From Marinobacter salinus (GTDB lineage Bacteria > Pseudomonadota > Gammaproteobacteria > Pseudomonadales > Oleiphilaceae): a DNA stretch of 64,000 nt. Below are positions 25,728-35,938 of the stretch, piece by piece. Numbering within the stretch: the stretch's first letter is position 1; each line of letters opens with the position of its first letter. The DNA is taken from contig NZ_CP017715.1 of NCBI RefSeq assembly GCF_001854125.1, positions 2,790,001-2,854,000 on the forward strand. The letters are read 5' to 3'. The translations under genes were made by a program, and so were the position numbers. The notes below the pieces were generated by a model. The model did not search any database, was not told the DNA's origin, and worked only from the letters and a program-made list of their open reading frames with translations.

Positions 25728-26474
25728 CTAGCGAGACTCCGTCGCAATATCGGCAACCGGAGCGGCACTGGTATGTCGCTGAACCATGGGAGGCAACAAC
25801 CGACTCAGCGTATCGCTGATATAACTGAGAAACAGAGACCCCATGCTCTGGTCAAAATACCCCGACTGACAGCTACCAACGGCGAAGACACCCACCAGAT
25901 CATCGCTGCGCAGGGGCACCAGAGCGACCGATGCGATCGGCTCTTCACGGTCAGGAAAAAGAAATTGCCGCTCGCTTTCCCGGAACTGGCCACAGACAGC
26001 CCGACTTCCTTCCAACAGGCTGCCCAGACGTTCCTGTGCTACGCCTGGGCTGACCACATGAAGCGCGCCCTGAGAGGCCTCAGGTAATTCTGCATCGGTG
26101 AACAGCAGCACCGAAGCTGCGTCGAGACCAAAATCGCCCCGAATACTGTCATCAATGGCCGACGCCATGTCATTAAGGCTTCGCGCTTCGATAACCTGCA
26201 TGAGCAGGCGCTTGCTTTTCTCGAACAGACGGTCGTTATGGCGAGCAATGGAGACCAGTTCAACCAGCTCCCGGCGGAGCGTGTCACGCTGCTCGCGGAA
26301 AAGATGCACCTGGCGCTCCACCAGGGAAATTGCCCGGCCACTGTCATGGGGCAGGGTCAGACTGCGCAGCAGCTCATCCTGATCGATAAAAAAGTCCGGA
26401 TTGTCGCGCAGGTAGTCTGCCACCTGCGTCCGACTCAGTTCTCCGGCCTTCTGGTGGGCCGCTTGTTCTGTCAT
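25728..26474 (-). CDS. DUF484 family protein (GAF-like)
   Basis: 248-residue cytosolic protein between dapF and xerC in the conserved order. The N-terminus (VADYLRDNPDFFIDQDELL) and LSLTLPHDSG-like segment mark DUF484, and the C-terminal half is GAF-like. Function is unknown; its constant place next to xerC suggests a link to that operon rather than to lysine synthesis. ATG 26474 has AGGAG upstream; an extended frame to 26570 overlaps dapF and is unlikely. Confidence 0.87.
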   Translation of the reverse strand: MTEQAAHQKAGELSRTQVADYLRDNPDFFIDQDELLRSLTLPHDSGRAISLVERQVHLFREQRDTLRRELVELVSIARHNDRLFEKSKRLLMQVIEARSLNDMASAIDDSIRGDFGLDAASVLLFTDAELPEASQGALHVVSPGVAQERLGSLLEGSRAVCGQFRESERQFLFPDREEPIASVALVPLRSDDLVGVFAVGSCQSGYFDQSMGSLFLSYISDTLSRLLPPMVQRHTSAAPVADIATESR

Positions 26475-26490
26475 CGTGCTCTCCTGAGTA

Positions 26491-27423
26491 TCAGGACCGT
26501 TGTTTGAAAGGCCGGCCACCTCGGCGGCGACGCCCGTTATTATCACCCGGCAGCCGCAACTGGCCTTCAAAGACGCTGGTTGCAGGCCCTTCCATCATAA
26601 CAGGGGTACCTTCACCCTGCCATTCAATGACCAGCGGCCCTCCACGCAATTCCACCTCGACCCGAGGGTCCAGCAAACCACGCAAACAGCCCGCCACCAC
26701 AGCAGCACAGGCGCCGCTGCCACAGGCCAGGGTTTCTCCGGATCCGCGCTCGAATACCCGCAGGCGGGCATGCCCCCGATCGACTATCTGCAGGAATCCG
26801 ATATTGGCCCGTGACGGAAAACGGGGGTGTTTTTCCAGGCGGGGCCCCAGAGTTTCCACCGGTGCGTGGTCTACATCATCCACCACCAGGACCCCGTGGG
26901 GATTACCCATGGAAACGGCGCTGAGCTCGACGGTCTGGCCGTCTACATCGACCGTGTAAACGTTCTTTCGACAATCGGCGGCAAACGGTATGGCAGGCGG
27001 ATTGAACTCGGGCACGCCCATGTTGACCGTCACCATGCCCTCCTTACCGACCCGCAGCTCAATCACACCCTTGGCCGTCTGTACCCTGATCACCTTCTTG
27101 TTGGTAAGACGCTGATCCCGCACAAAGCGGGCAAAACACCGGGCGCCATTGCCACACTGCTCCACTTCGGATCCGTCCGCATTGAAGATACGGTAGCGAA
27201 AGTCGACATCGGGCAACCCCGGAGGCTCTACCACCAGCAGCTGATCAAAGCCGACTCCGAAGTTCCTGTCCGCCAACTCCCGAATCATCTCAGGGCGCAA
27301 ACGAAACGGCTGACTGATGGCATCGACAACCATAAAATCGTTGCCCAGACCGTGCATCTTGGTAAAGCGGAGCACAGGACCCTGCCCACGTCGCTGCTGA
27401 CTCATTTCCTGATTCCCACTCAT
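26491..27423 (-). CDS. dapF: Diaminopimelate epimerase
   Basis: Converts LL- to meso-diaminopimelate, for lysine and peptidoglycan. The two catalytic cysteines are in [10 protein letters not shown] (Cys90) and LACGSGACA (Cys234); [15 protein letters not shown] is near the start. 310 residues, about 30 longer than many relatives because of an N-terminal extension ([15 protein letters not shown]) and an arginine-rich tail ([14 protein letters not shown]). The start overlaps the lysA stop (ATGA); a second in-frame ATG six codons later is possible. The enzyme follows the decarboxylase gene of the same pathway in one operon. Confidence 0.95.
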   Translation of the reverse strand: MSGNQEMSQQRRGQGPVLRFTKMHGLGNDFMVVDAISQPFRLRPEMIRELADRNFGVGFDQLLVVEPPGLPDVDFRYRIFNADGSEVEQCGNGARCFARFVRDQRLTNKKVIRVQTAKGVIELRVGKEGMVTVNMGVPEFNPPAIPFAADCRKNVYTVDVDGQTVELSAVSMGNPHGVLVVDDVDHAPVETLGPRLEKHPRFPSRANIGFLQIVDRGHARLRVFERGSGETLACGSGACAAVVAGCLRGLLDPRVEVELRGGPLVIEWQGEGTPVMMEGPATSVFEGQLRLPGDNNGRRRRGGRPFKQRS

Positions 27424-28670
27424 TCCGGCAAACAGCTCTCTGGCGCAATCTGATCTTCCACGGTTTCGCGGCGACGAACGATGTGCACCTGGTCACCATC
27501 CACCATAAGCTCCGGTGGACGGTTACGGCTGTTGTAGTTGGAACTCATAACAAACCCGTAGGCACCTGCCGAACGAACGGCCAACAGATCGCCGGCCTGA
27601 AGTCGCAACTGCCGATCTTTGCCAAGAAAGTCGCCGGTTTCGCACACAGGCCCGACGAGATCCCAGGACTTCTCCTCACCATCCGAACGCGGCCTGACCG
27701 GAATGATCGACTGCCAGGCACTGTAGAGGGCTGGCCGGATCAGGTCGTTCATGGCGGCATCAATGATGGCAAAATTGCGGTGGGCCGTGCACTTCAGGAA
27801 TTCCACCCGGGTCACCAGAATACCGGCATTAGCCGCAATGGAGCGACCCGGCTCCATTACGAGCTCAAGCTTGCGGTCACCCAGCCTTTCAGCCAGCGCC
27901 TTGACGTAATCCGAAGGTTGCGGTGGCTGCTCCTGATTATAGGTAACCCCGAGACCACCACCGATATCAAGGTGGTGAATCCGGATACCCTGTGCTGCCA
28001 GATTGTCAATCAGCGCTAATACCCGATCCAGAGCATCCAGGAAAGGTGACACCGAGGTCAACTGGGACCCGATATGGCAATCGACACCCTGAATGTCCAG
28101 GTTCGGCAATGTCGCCGCCCTGGCATAGACCTCCGGAGCCTCGGCAATATCAATCCCGAACTTGTTCTCTTTCAGGCCGGTGGAGATATAGGGGTGGGTC
28201 CCCGCATCCACATCCGGATTGACCCTCAGCGAAACCGGCGCCTTGACACCCAGTTCACCAGCGACCTTGTTGAGACGGTCCAGTTCGGTATCAGACTCGA
28301 CATTAAAGCAGCGAACACCCGCTTCCAGGGCCCGCTGCATTTCCCATTCCTGTTTACCAACACCCGAGAACACGACCTTGCTGGCATCGCCACCGGATCT
28401 CAGCACCCGCTCCAGCTCACCAGCTGACACTATGTCGAACCCCGCTCCGAGCCTTGCCAACACGTTCAGAACCGCCAGGTTGCTGTTCGCTTTGACTGCG
28501 TAGCACACCAGGTGCGGGCGGCCGCTCAAGGCATCATCATAGGCACGATAATGGCGTTCAAGAGTCGCGCGGGAATAAACATAGGCCGGCGTACCGAAAC
28601 GCTCGGCAATTTCGGAGACAGGCACATCCTCGGCGAAGAGCTCACCGTTGCGATAATTGAAATGGTCCAT
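27420..28670 (-). CDS. lysA: Diaminopimelate decarboxylase
   Basis: PLP enzyme making lysine from meso-diaminopimelate, the last step of the pathway. The PLP lysine is Lys60 in [21 protein letters not shown] and the cysteine motif PVCETGDFL are present. 416 residues, typical. It lies between lptM and dapF and overlaps dapF by four bases, so the epimerase and decarboxylase are made together. Confidence 0.96.
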   Translation of the reverse strand: MDHFNYRNGELFAEDVPVSEIAERFGTPAYVYSRATLERHYRAYDDALSGRPHLVCYAVKANSNLAVLNVLARLGAGFDIVSAGELERVLRSGGDASKVVFSGVGKQEWEMQRALEAGVRCFNVESDTELDRLNKVAGELGVKAPVSLRVNPDVDAGTHPYISTGLKENKFGIDIAEAPEVYARAATLPNLDIQGVDCHIGSQLTSVSPFLDALDRVLALIDNLAAQGIRIHHLDIGGGLGVTYNQEQPPQPSDYVKALAERLGDRKLELVMEPGRSIAANAGILVTRVEFLKCTAHRNFAIIDAAMNDLIRPALYSAWQSIIPVRPRSDGEEKSWDLVGPVCETGDFLGKDRQLRLQAGDLLAVRSAGAYGFVMSSNYNSRNRPPELMVDGDQVHIVRRRETVEDQIAPESCLPE

Positions 28671-28710
28671 GGTTTTCCTGATTCGTTAAGCGGGGAAGGA
28701 TTGCAGGAGG

Positions 28711-28890
28711 CTACTCGCCGGCACCCTGGTCATTGCGCGCATCATCGCTGCCAGCCCCGGAATCAACCGCATCCAGCGCAGCGAGGGCTGACGCATCCTG
28801 ATGCTCCCTGTACAGCGGGCCTTTCTGGCCGCAGCCGACAAGCGCCAGCATCAGAACCAAACCGGTGACCAAAACTTTCACAGCGCGCAT
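28711..28890 (-). CDS. lptM: Lipoprotein LptM (YifL type)
   Basis: Tiny outer-membrane lipoprotein that in E. coli helps mature the LptD-LptE translocon. 59 residues with a signal segment and lipobox ending LVGCGQKGPLY, the hallmark of the family; the rest is acidic and unstructured. I chose ATG 28890 because AGGGG lies upstream; an in-frame GTG seven codons earlier lacks it. Position directly upstream of lysA is conserved. Confidence 0.88.
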   Translation of the reverse strand: MRAVKVLVTGLVLMLALVGCGQKGPLYREHQDASALAALDAVDSGAGSDDARNDQGAGE

Positions 28891-28955
28891 TCGTGCTACC
28901 CCTGGTTTCACTATGAAAGAAGTATACCTGAGAGGCCGCCCGTCCGGCGAGAAGG

Positions 28956-31811
28956 CTATCGCCCGGTTTGCAGCTCGCGGTTCAGTGATTCCTCAAGAAC
29001 TGAACGATAATAAAGGTACTGGCTGGTCTGAATATCCTGCTGGTATATCTGGGGATCCAGATCATGAGGCAGATGTACATCGGTAAGGTATACCGGATAA
29101 TGTTCGTGGCTCTGTCGCAGCGACCGGATGTAATGAGCAACCGCCGGAATCAGACGATCACCGTATTCCTGAACGGTAAATTCCTGTTCGCCACAAAAGA
29201 TATCAAAGCGTACCCGGCTGCTTCCTTCCTGAACGCCTACGGCCTGAACTTCCAGGCCCGGCAAAGGCGTTCCTGAGTCATCCCCGGGCCGATAGTCGGC
29301 CCGCCAGTGACCGTCGCGGCTTATAACCTCATAACACTGAACGCCCGCAAGCACGGCCGGGACATCGCTACGCCGAAGCATGCGTCGCTCAATCAGGTTT
29401 TCGAGAAACCGCAACAGCGGCGTCAGAAAATAACGCCGGCTATCAACGCGTTGCTCCCAGAATGAAATCGACCCCAATTCATCCACAACCCATATACTGG
29501 CCCGCTCACCACGAATACGGTAGAACACCTGGATGTTATCGGGCTCACTGGCCTGGCACACCGCCCTGAGCGCCGGCGCTTCAGGTATGGCATAACGATC
29601 GAACACAACCGGAAGGTACTGTTCCTGAGGCAAGGACAGATGTTCCAGAAGCGCGCCGAAACTTCCCAGAACAATAAACCCCGGTTCGGCACCGTTGAAC
29701 TGAAGCAAAAAATAGCGGCGGTCCATTTCTATTACGTAGCGTAACGGGTGCGGGCCCACACCACCCGCGAAGAACTGTCGCAGGACATCGCTGAACAACT
29801 CGTGAACCCGGCGGGCAATGGCGGTACCGTGGCCGCGATTGTGGCTATGTACTTGAATGTCCGGGATATCCGAAGGATTACTGACTACTGAAGCCAGCAC
29901 ATTTTTCAGACACTGAATCAGTGTATCCCCGGCGGCATAATGCTGGAGGCTCACCTCATGCCAGCTGTTAAAAGTAACCTGATCAATGGCGATAACCAGA
30001 TTTTCCCTGCCGCCGCTGAATCCGAGAGAATCGTGCCTCGCACTCAATTTATGCAACCCCTTCTCGGTGAGGTGCGCCTGCGGGTCGACACCGACATTGA
30101 TCAGCAGCAGGTTCCGCAATGGCCGCACTCCTCGGGAAAGCGCATCACGATCGGCCGGCTCAACAGGGAAGGAGAGGAAGCGGGAAAGCGCGTCCAGCAT
30201 TTCTTTTAATTCGCTCACCGAAGCAACGCTATGACCGGCTTTTAAATTTAACCGGGTGGAGCGGGTGAGCAGACCATTGCAGTAACACCAGACCATCAAT
30301 TCTGTCAGGTTGCCCGATCGCCTTATTACCGGCTGCCAGAAGGCGTCGGCCGGATCTTCAAGATCCCGGTACAACAGCCAGCCCTCTCCGTCACCGCCCT
30401 GCTCCGACTGATGATGGAACGCCAGGTTTTCTTCCGCCAGTGACGGCGCCAGCCCTGGATTGATCTGCTCGATCTTGCCGGCCTTGCGCTGAAAAGCGGC
30501 ATACAATTTACGCCCGAGCAAGTTGATGTCACCCGCGCTGATAGCCGCGCGGGTGCCATGTTCCCGGGCCATTCTCGAGAGCAACCGGTAGCTGTGCGTA
30601 AGTTCCGCGACGATAGTACGACGCAGCACGGTGACCTCTTCCGCCCGCCACCGCTGCCGATTGTCGAGCTCACTCATCGTTGTTTCCGGCCAGCCCCAGC
30701 GGGCCACCATCTGCGTCAGCAAACGCACCCGCCATTGCTCGGGCGTCACCTCGGTGCGGGTCAGTGGAAGCCCCGCTTTCAGGTACAGGCTCCTGCGCAC
30801 CAGGTCCAACCGAAGTCTGGCGTCCGGATCTGACAGCCAGCTTTCAAGCCGGTTATACAACAGCACATAGGGATCCAGCTCATCCGCATCGGTTGTACCC
30901 AGGAACACCGCCTGCTTGAAGACACTGGACAACAGTGGCTGCCCCCCCGTCTGGGCGTAACACTCGATAAGCAACAGCTTGAGAATGGACTTCCACGGCG
31001 CATCAATGCCCTTGTAAAGCTGCCAGACACCGGCTCCCAGAAACTCTTCTTCAGGTATCGCAGGTACCGGGCCAAAATCGATGTACTCCTCACCGGGTAT
31101 GAAGCGGCAACCCACCAATTGTCGCACGCACTCGTCGTAGCGACTTTCGCGATCCGCCGGAATCAGCCACCATATCGGGTGACACCCGGCCAGGTGAATG
31201 CTGGTGCGGTAGAACTCATCCAACAAGAGGAAGTGCTGGGCACTGCCGCAGTTCTCGCCAGTCACTTCCGCTCGCTGGCGACCCGCCCGCCAGTCCTCTG
31301 CGCAGAACACGAACACATGCAGCTCGACCCCGAGAGTCGCCGCCCAGCGCGAAAGCTGTTCGGCCTTGCGTTCCAGGCACTGAACACCCCGGTCCGGCAG
31401 GTCGCTTCGATGGCACAACCAGAGGTCCAGGTCACTGGCTACCGAGTGTCCGAGTGTGCCGGGACTGCCCATGAGAAACAGGGCATCCAGGTCCGGCTTG
31501 CGCTTGCCTTCATCCCGCAGACTGAAGGTACGCGACAGTCGCCTCGCGGCGCTGAGGGTGAGCTCGGAAGGCTGATAGTGACTCAAACCGTAGGGGCAAT
31601 CACCGTCAACGTAGCCAGGCAAGGCAGGATGATTGATGTGAAATACAAGAGGCAGGATTTCCAGCACGATCTGCTGGCGATAGGTCAGTGCCGAGTGCGC
31701 CCTTTCCCATCGCTGCCGATTAACCGCAAGAAACCGGTCCCTCAGGCGACGCAGGGTCTTTCGATCTATACCCTCATCAAAATCGAGGACAATCGGCACA
31801 GTATGAACAGT
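28956..31811 (-). CDS. cyaA: Class I adenylate cyclase
   Basis: Cytosolic enzyme making cAMP from ATP for CRP control. The N-terminal catalytic part shows MGSPGTLGHSVASDLDLWLC (nucleotidyl-transferase motif with the acidic pair) and CGSAQHFLLLDEFYRTS; the long C-terminal part is the regulatory region. I place the start at the TTG at 31811 (951 residues) because GGAG lies six bases upstream and the frame beyond it runs almost into the divergent gene; E. coli cyaA also uses TTG. The open frame continues to 31955. It is divergent from a GGDEF-EAL gene, placing two cyclic-nucleotide genes side by side. Confidence 0.92.
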   Translation of the reverse strand, partial: TVHTVPIVLDFDEGIDRKTLRRLRDRFLAVNRQRWERAHSALTYRQQIVLEILPLVFHINHPALPGYVDGDCPYGLSHYQPSELTLSAARRLSRTFSLRDEGKRKPDLDALFLMGSPGTLGHSVASDLDLWLCHRSDLPDRGVQCLERKAEQLSRWAATLGVELHVFVFCAEDWRAGRQRAEVTGENCGSAQHFLLLDEFYRTSIHLAGCHPIWWLIPADRESRYDECVRQLVGCRFIPGEEYIDFGPVPAIPEEEFLGAGVWQLYKGIDAPWKSILKLLLIECYAQTGGQPLLSSVFKQAVFLGTTDADELDPYVLLYNRLESWLSDPDARLRLDLVRRSLYLKAGLPLTRTEVTPEQWRVRLLTQMVARWGWPETTMSELDNRQRWRAEEVTVLRRTIVAELTHSYRLLSRMAREHGTRAAISAGDINLLGRKLYAAFQRKAGKIEQINPGLAPSLAEENLAFHHQSEQGGDGEGWLLYRDLEDPADAFWQPVIRRSGNLTELMVWCYCNGLLTRSTRLNLKAGHSVASVSELKEMLDALSRFLSFPVEPADRDALSRGVRPLRNLLLINVGVDPQAHLTEKGLHKLSARHDSLGFSGGRENLVIAIDQVTFNSWHEVSLQHYAAGDTLIQCLKNVLASVVSNPSDIPDIQVHSHNRGHGTAIARRVHELFSDVLRQFFAGGVGPHPLRYVIEMDRRYFLLQFNGAEPGFIVLGSFGALLEHLSLPQEQYLPVVFDRYAIPEAPALRAVCQASEPDNIQVFYRIRGERASIWVVDELGSISFWEQRVDSRRYFLTPLLRFLENLIERRMLRRSDVPAVLAGVQCYEVISRDGHWRADYRPGDDSGTPLPGLEVQAVGVQEGSSRVRFDIFCGEQEFTVQEYGDRLIPAVAHYIRSLRQSHEHYPVYLTDVHLPHDLDPQIYQQDIQTSQYLYYRSVLEESLNRELQTGR

Positions 31812-31960
31812 CAAGGCAGCTCCGGCGGAGAGGTTCTTTTCAGTCTCAGGATCAGTATGATGATCGCATCGTGGCAAAACCGACAAAAAAATAAAAGCGG
31901 TGCCGGCGCGCGCCTGGCGACTCGTCCAATCATACCGCAGTAAACCGAGGCTCACCCGTC

Positions 31961-34405
31961 GTGAAAGAATTCGTCATTCGCCGCTATCGTTCTGACCAGC
32001 CCCAGAATCCCGAGCGTAGCACGCTTCTGCGCATTGATGATGAGGGCCGGGTTCTGTTGGCCGATCACCATGCCGAAACGGTGCTGGGATACGGGGCCAG
32101 CGAACTGGAGGGCCAGCCGGTCCACCGGATACTCGCGTCGCAACAGGACGACCCCTTTGCTCCTGCCAACCGGCACCAGATTGAAAGCGGCCAGAGCGTT
32201 CTGGTTACTTTCCGGCACAAAGAGGGTTTCTTCTACACCGCGTGCCTTGGCCTGCGCCTGGACATGAGGGATTCAGACAAGGCTGCCAGTGCCAGTATTA
32301 CCCACCGCGACAACTCCGCCATGGCCCCGAGTCTTCTGCGGTCCGCCGAAGACAATGCCAGTTTCGGAATCTGGGAACTCGACACCCACAGCAATAAGAT
32401 GACCTGGACCGAAGGCATCTTCAGACTACTCGAACTGCGCCCGGGCAGCGAAATCACTCCGGAACAGGCACTGTTTTACTGTCAAAGCGGCCAGGCCAGG
32501 GTGCGTGCCCTGTTTCGACGCTGCATCCGGGCCGGGGCTCCCTTCTCGCTGGAGCTGAACCTTCTCACAGCAAAACAAACCACCCGGAGGGTGACCCTCT
32601 ATGGCAAGGCGCTTAAAACAGCGGGCCGGAAACAACTGCTTGGGGGCACCCTTGTTGACCACACCGCCGAAATGCACCGCAACGCGGCTCGCCGTCAGGC
32701 AGAGCAGGTTTTAACCGCCACTACACAAGCAACGCCTGATCTGGTTGTTGCGGTAGACCGGGAACTGAACCTCACACACTGCAACCATTCGTTTGTCCGG
32801 CAGTTTGCCAGCACCTTCGGAGCGACACCCGCCCACGGAGATAATCTGAAGCAACTACTGCAAGATCACCCTAACGAACGAAGGCTGGTCGAACGGCTTT
32901 GGCAACGGGCGTTTGACCGGGAAAGCTTCGTTGTGGAAATGCCACTGGCCCAGCAAAACCGTGAATTACCCGTCTACGAATTCCACTACCAGCGACTTAT
33001 TAACGACCAGGGGGACGTGATCGGAGCCGTACATGTGGCGCGAGACATAAGCAGCCGGGCAAACCATGCCGGCAGCAGTGAATACCGTATTCGTCACGAC
33101 CCGGTCACCGGGCTGATGAACCGCCGTGAGTTCATTGCCCGACTCCTGCGAACGTTGGAGCAGAAAACCCACCGGGAATCCTGTGACAGCATTCTTTATC
33201 TGGATCTGGACGAGTTCGAACGCTTCAACGAGCTTGCCGGAAGCGGCACTTGTGACCGCTACCTTCGTGAACTGGCCGGCAACCTGGGTGTTCGCGTACG
33301 CCAGCGCGATGCTCTGGCCCGGCTGTCCGGCGATACCTTTGCCCTGCTCATAGAGAACTGCCCCGAAGCGAGGGCCCGAAAAATCGCCGATAACACTCTG
33401 GCACTGATTGGTGAGTTTGTTTTTGAGTGGCAGAACCACAAGCTACAGACAACGGCCTCCGGTGGTTTGCTGGTGATGGACAAAGATGCTCCCTGCGACC
33501 CGGAACACCTTCTGAGCCAGGCATCGGATCTTTGCCATACCGCAAAGACCTCCGGACGAAACCGGATTCATGCCGGCCATGCCTTGAACAGACACGCTGA
33601 CGAGAGCATGGCGGGCAAGCGCCTGGAACAGATACGCCAGGCGCTGGATGGTGGCCGGCTGATCCTGGAGTATCAATCATTGCGTCCGGTCGCGAGTGTC
33701 ACTTGGGGCGATTATATTGAAATCCTGTGCCGGATACCGGGAGACAGTCACGGCGAGGAGTTGCTGCTACCTGATCAGTTCCTGCCGGTGGCAGAACGTT
33801 TCGATCTCGCCAAACGGCTGGACCGCCAGGTTATTCGTCAGACAGTGGACTGGCTAGGCCAGCATCGCCTGCTGGAACCACGGATAAAGTACTGTGGATT
33901 CAACCTGTCCCTCGCCAGTGTACTGGACGACACTCTTGCGGACTTTATGGAAAGCGTTTTGCGGGAGAGCCCGTTTGCCCCCGAATGTTTCTGCCTCGAA
34001 ATCAGGGAGTCCCATGCTTCCCAGTATCCGGACGACGTATCAGTGCTGTGCGACACACTTCATCGAGTCGGCTGCCGGGTGGCATTGGATGGCGCCGGCG
34101 CCTCTGTCGAGAGTTACAGCCTGGCGGCCAAACTGCCGGTAGACATCATCAAGCTGGACCGGAGAGTCATGCAGCACCTGGAGAACGATCCAGTACAGCA
34201 GGTCATGGTTGAAGCTTTACATCGCATTGCCGAAGCGGCGGGCAAAACCACCGTGGCAACGTTTATCGAAAGCGATAACACGCTCAGCAAGGTAAGAACC
34301 CTGGGCATTCACTATGGCCAGGGCTTCAGGTTGTCAAAGCCCAGACCTTTGGCCGACCTTACTCCGGCAGCCGTCGACCTGACCACCGGGCGCATCGGCG
34401 GCTAG
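31961..34405 (+). CDS. PAS-GGDEF-EAL protein with degenerate active sites
   Basis: 814-residue cytosolic protein with two or three PAS-like domains (about residues 20-370), a GGDEF-like domain (about 375-540) and an EAL-like domain (about 550-800). The GGDEF signature is replaced by LSGDTFALL, so no cyclase activity is expected. In the EAL domain the EAL motif reads EIL, the DDFG motif is changed to DGAG, while LEIRES and KLD remain. Loss of the second Asp of DDFG predicts weak or no phosphodiesterase activity. It may act as a c-di-GMP receptor or a partner protein. GTG start; GAGG about ten bases upstream. Divergent from cyaA. Confidence 0.83.
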   Translation: MKEFVIRRYRSDQPQNPERSTLLRIDDEGRVLLADHHAETVLGYGASELEGQPVHRILASQQDDPFAPANRHQIESGQSVLVTFRHKEGFFYTACLGLRLDMRDSDKAASASITHRDNSAMAPSLLRSAEDNASFGIWELDTHSNKMTWTEGIFRLLELRPGSEITPEQALFYCQSGQARVRALFRRCIRAGAPFSLELNLLTAKQTTRRVTLYGKALKTAGRKQLLGGTLVDHTAEMHRNAARRQAEQVLTATTQATPDLVVAVDRELNLTHCNHSFVRQFASTFGATPAHGDNLKQLLQDHPNERRLVERLWQRAFDRESFVVEMPLAQQNRELPVYEFHYQRLINDQGDVIGAVHVARDISSRANHAGSSEYRIRHDPVTGLMNRREFIARLLRTLEQKTHRESCDSILYLDLDEFERFNELAGSGTCDRYLRELAGNLGVRVRQRDALARLSGDTFALLIENCPEARARKIADNTLALIGEFVFEWQNHKLQTTASGGLLVMDKDAPCDPEHLLSQASDLCHTAKTSGRNRIHAGHALNRHADESMAGKRLEQIRQALDGGRLILEYQSLRPVASVTWGDYIEILCRIPGDSHGEELLLPDQFLPVAERFDLAKRLDRQVIRQTVDWLGQHRLLEPRIKYCGFNLSLASVLDDTLADFMESVLRESPFAPECFCLEIRESHASQYPDDVSVLCDTLHRVGCRVALDGAGASVESYSLAAKLPVDIIKLDRRVMQHLENDPVQQVMVEALHRIAEAAGKTTVATFIESDNTLSKVRTLGIHYGQGFRLSKPRPLADLTPAAVDLTTGRIGG

Positions 34406-34427
34406 CCGTTACGCCCGGGACGCTGGA

Positions 34428-35837
34428 TTAACCCAGTTGCTGGCGGGCCCGTCCAACGGCAGCCCGTACTTGATCCGGTGCAGTGCCGCCAAGGTGATCA
34501 CGAGCCTGTACTGAACCCTCAAGCGTCAGCACATCGAACACATCATCACCAATCACATCGGAAAATCGCTGCAGCTCTTCCAGGGTCATGTCCGACAGGT
34601 CACGCTCCTCTGCAACACCAAAGGCGACGGACTTGCCGACGATTTCATGGGCATCCCTGAACGGAACGCCTTTCTTCACCAGGTAATCCGCCAGGTCCGT
34701 TGCCGTTGAGAAGCCACGCTTGGCCGCCACACGCATGTTATCGGCCTTGGCGCGAATGGCAGGAACCATGTCAGCGTATGCCTTCAGGCACCCCTTGACG
34801 GTATCAACAGTATCAAACAGGGGTTCCTTGTCTTCCTGGTTGTCCTTGTTGTAGGCCAGCGGCTGGCTCTTCATCAAAGTCAGCAGGCTGACCAGGTGAC
34901 CATTCACCCGGCCGGTTTTACCCCGGACCAGCTCAGGCACATCCGGGTTCTTCTTCTGCGGCATGATGGAAGAACCGGTGCAGAAGCGATCCGGCAGATC
35001 AATGAAATCGAACTGGGCAGACGTCCACAGCACCAACTCCTCACTAAAACGGGACAGGTGCGTCATCAGCAGAGCGGCGAAGCTGCAGAATTCAATGGCG
35101 AAATCCCGGTCACTCACGGAATCCAGCGAGTTCTCGCTTGGGCGGTCGAAACCAAGTAGTTTCGCCGTCATGCGCCGGTCTATGGGGTATGTGGTTCCAG
35201 CCAGAGCGGCTGCACCAAGGGGCATCACGTTGACACGTTTGCGGCAGTCCTGCAGTCGGTCCGCATCACGCACCAGCATTTCATACCAAGCCAACAGGTG
35301 GTGACCAAAGGTCACTGGCTGGGCCGTCTGAAGGTGGGTAAAACCCGGCATGATGGTATCCGCTTCTTTTTCCGCAAGCTCCAGCAGGCCCGCCTGCAGA
35401 CGTTTCAGTTCCTCGGCGATGACGTCAATCTCGTCACGCAGGTAAAGGCGAATGTCCGTTGCCACCTGATCATTCCGGCTACGACCGGTATGCAGCTTTT
35501 TGCCCGTGATACCGATGCGGTCGGTCAGGCGGGCCTCCACATTCATGTGAACGTCTTCAAGACTGACAGACCACTGGAAGGTGCCAGCTTCAATGTCTGC
35601 CTTGACGGCCTTCAGACCTTCGATAATGGTGTCCCGCTCATCCTCGGTCAGAACACCCACAGCCGCCAGCATGGTGGCGTGAGCAATAGAACCGGTAATG
35701 TCATGATGATAAAGACGCTGATCGAAACCGACGGATGCGGTAAAGCGCTCAACAAAGGCATCGGTAGGTTCGCTGAAGCGTCCGCCCCAGGGTTTTTCGG
35801 AGGTTGAGGTCTGGTCAGACTTTTTCTGATCCGTCAT
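34428..35837 (-). CDS. argH: Argininosuccinate lyase
   Basis: Splits argininosuccinate to arginine and fumarate, the last step of arginine synthesis. 469 residues. The family signature [20 protein letters not shown] is present, as are the tetramer motifs [12 protein letters not shown] and [13 protein letters not shown]. Divergent from algZ-algR with a gap of about 100 bases; the argH/algZ-algR/hemC order is conserved in Pseudomonas and relatives. Confidence 0.96.
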   Translation of the reverse strand: MTDQKKSDQTSTSEKPWGGRFSEPTDAFVERFTASVGFDQRLYHHDITGSIAHATMLAAVGVLTEDERDTIIEGLKAVKADIEAGTFQWSVSLEDVHMNVEARLTDRIGITGKKLHTGRSRNDQVATDIRLYLRDEIDVIAEELKRLQAGLLELAEKEADTIMPGFTHLQTAQPVTFGHHLLAWYEMLVRDADRLQDCRKRVNVMPLGAAALAGTTYPIDRRMTAKLLGFDRPSENSLDSVSDRDFAIEFCSFAALLMTHLSRFSEELVLWTSAQFDFIDLPDRFCTGSSIMPQKKNPDVPELVRGKTGRVNGHLVSLLTLMKSQPLAYNKDNQEDKEPLFDTVDTVKGCLKAYADMVPAIRAKADNMRVAAKRGFSTATDLADYLVKKGVPFRDAHEIVGKSVAFGVAEERDLSDMTLEELQRFSDVIGDDVFDVLTLEGSVQARDHLGGTAPDQVRAAVGRARQQLG

Positions 35838-35938
35838 GGTCTATCTTTCCTGCTGACAGCCCGGCATCATCTGGCGGGAATTGGGTACATTGAAAGTAAC
35901 GGGAGTATAACATTCTGACCCGTGTAAAGGAGACACCC

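Noticed and set aside
31119..31943. Open frame of 274 codons antisense to cyaA
   Set aside because: No ribosome site or recognisable motif; cyaA on the other strand has clear family motifs.
31812..31955. N-terminal extension of cyaA to 31955
   Set aside because: It would leave five bases to the divergent start, adds a segment not found in the family, and has no ribosome site.
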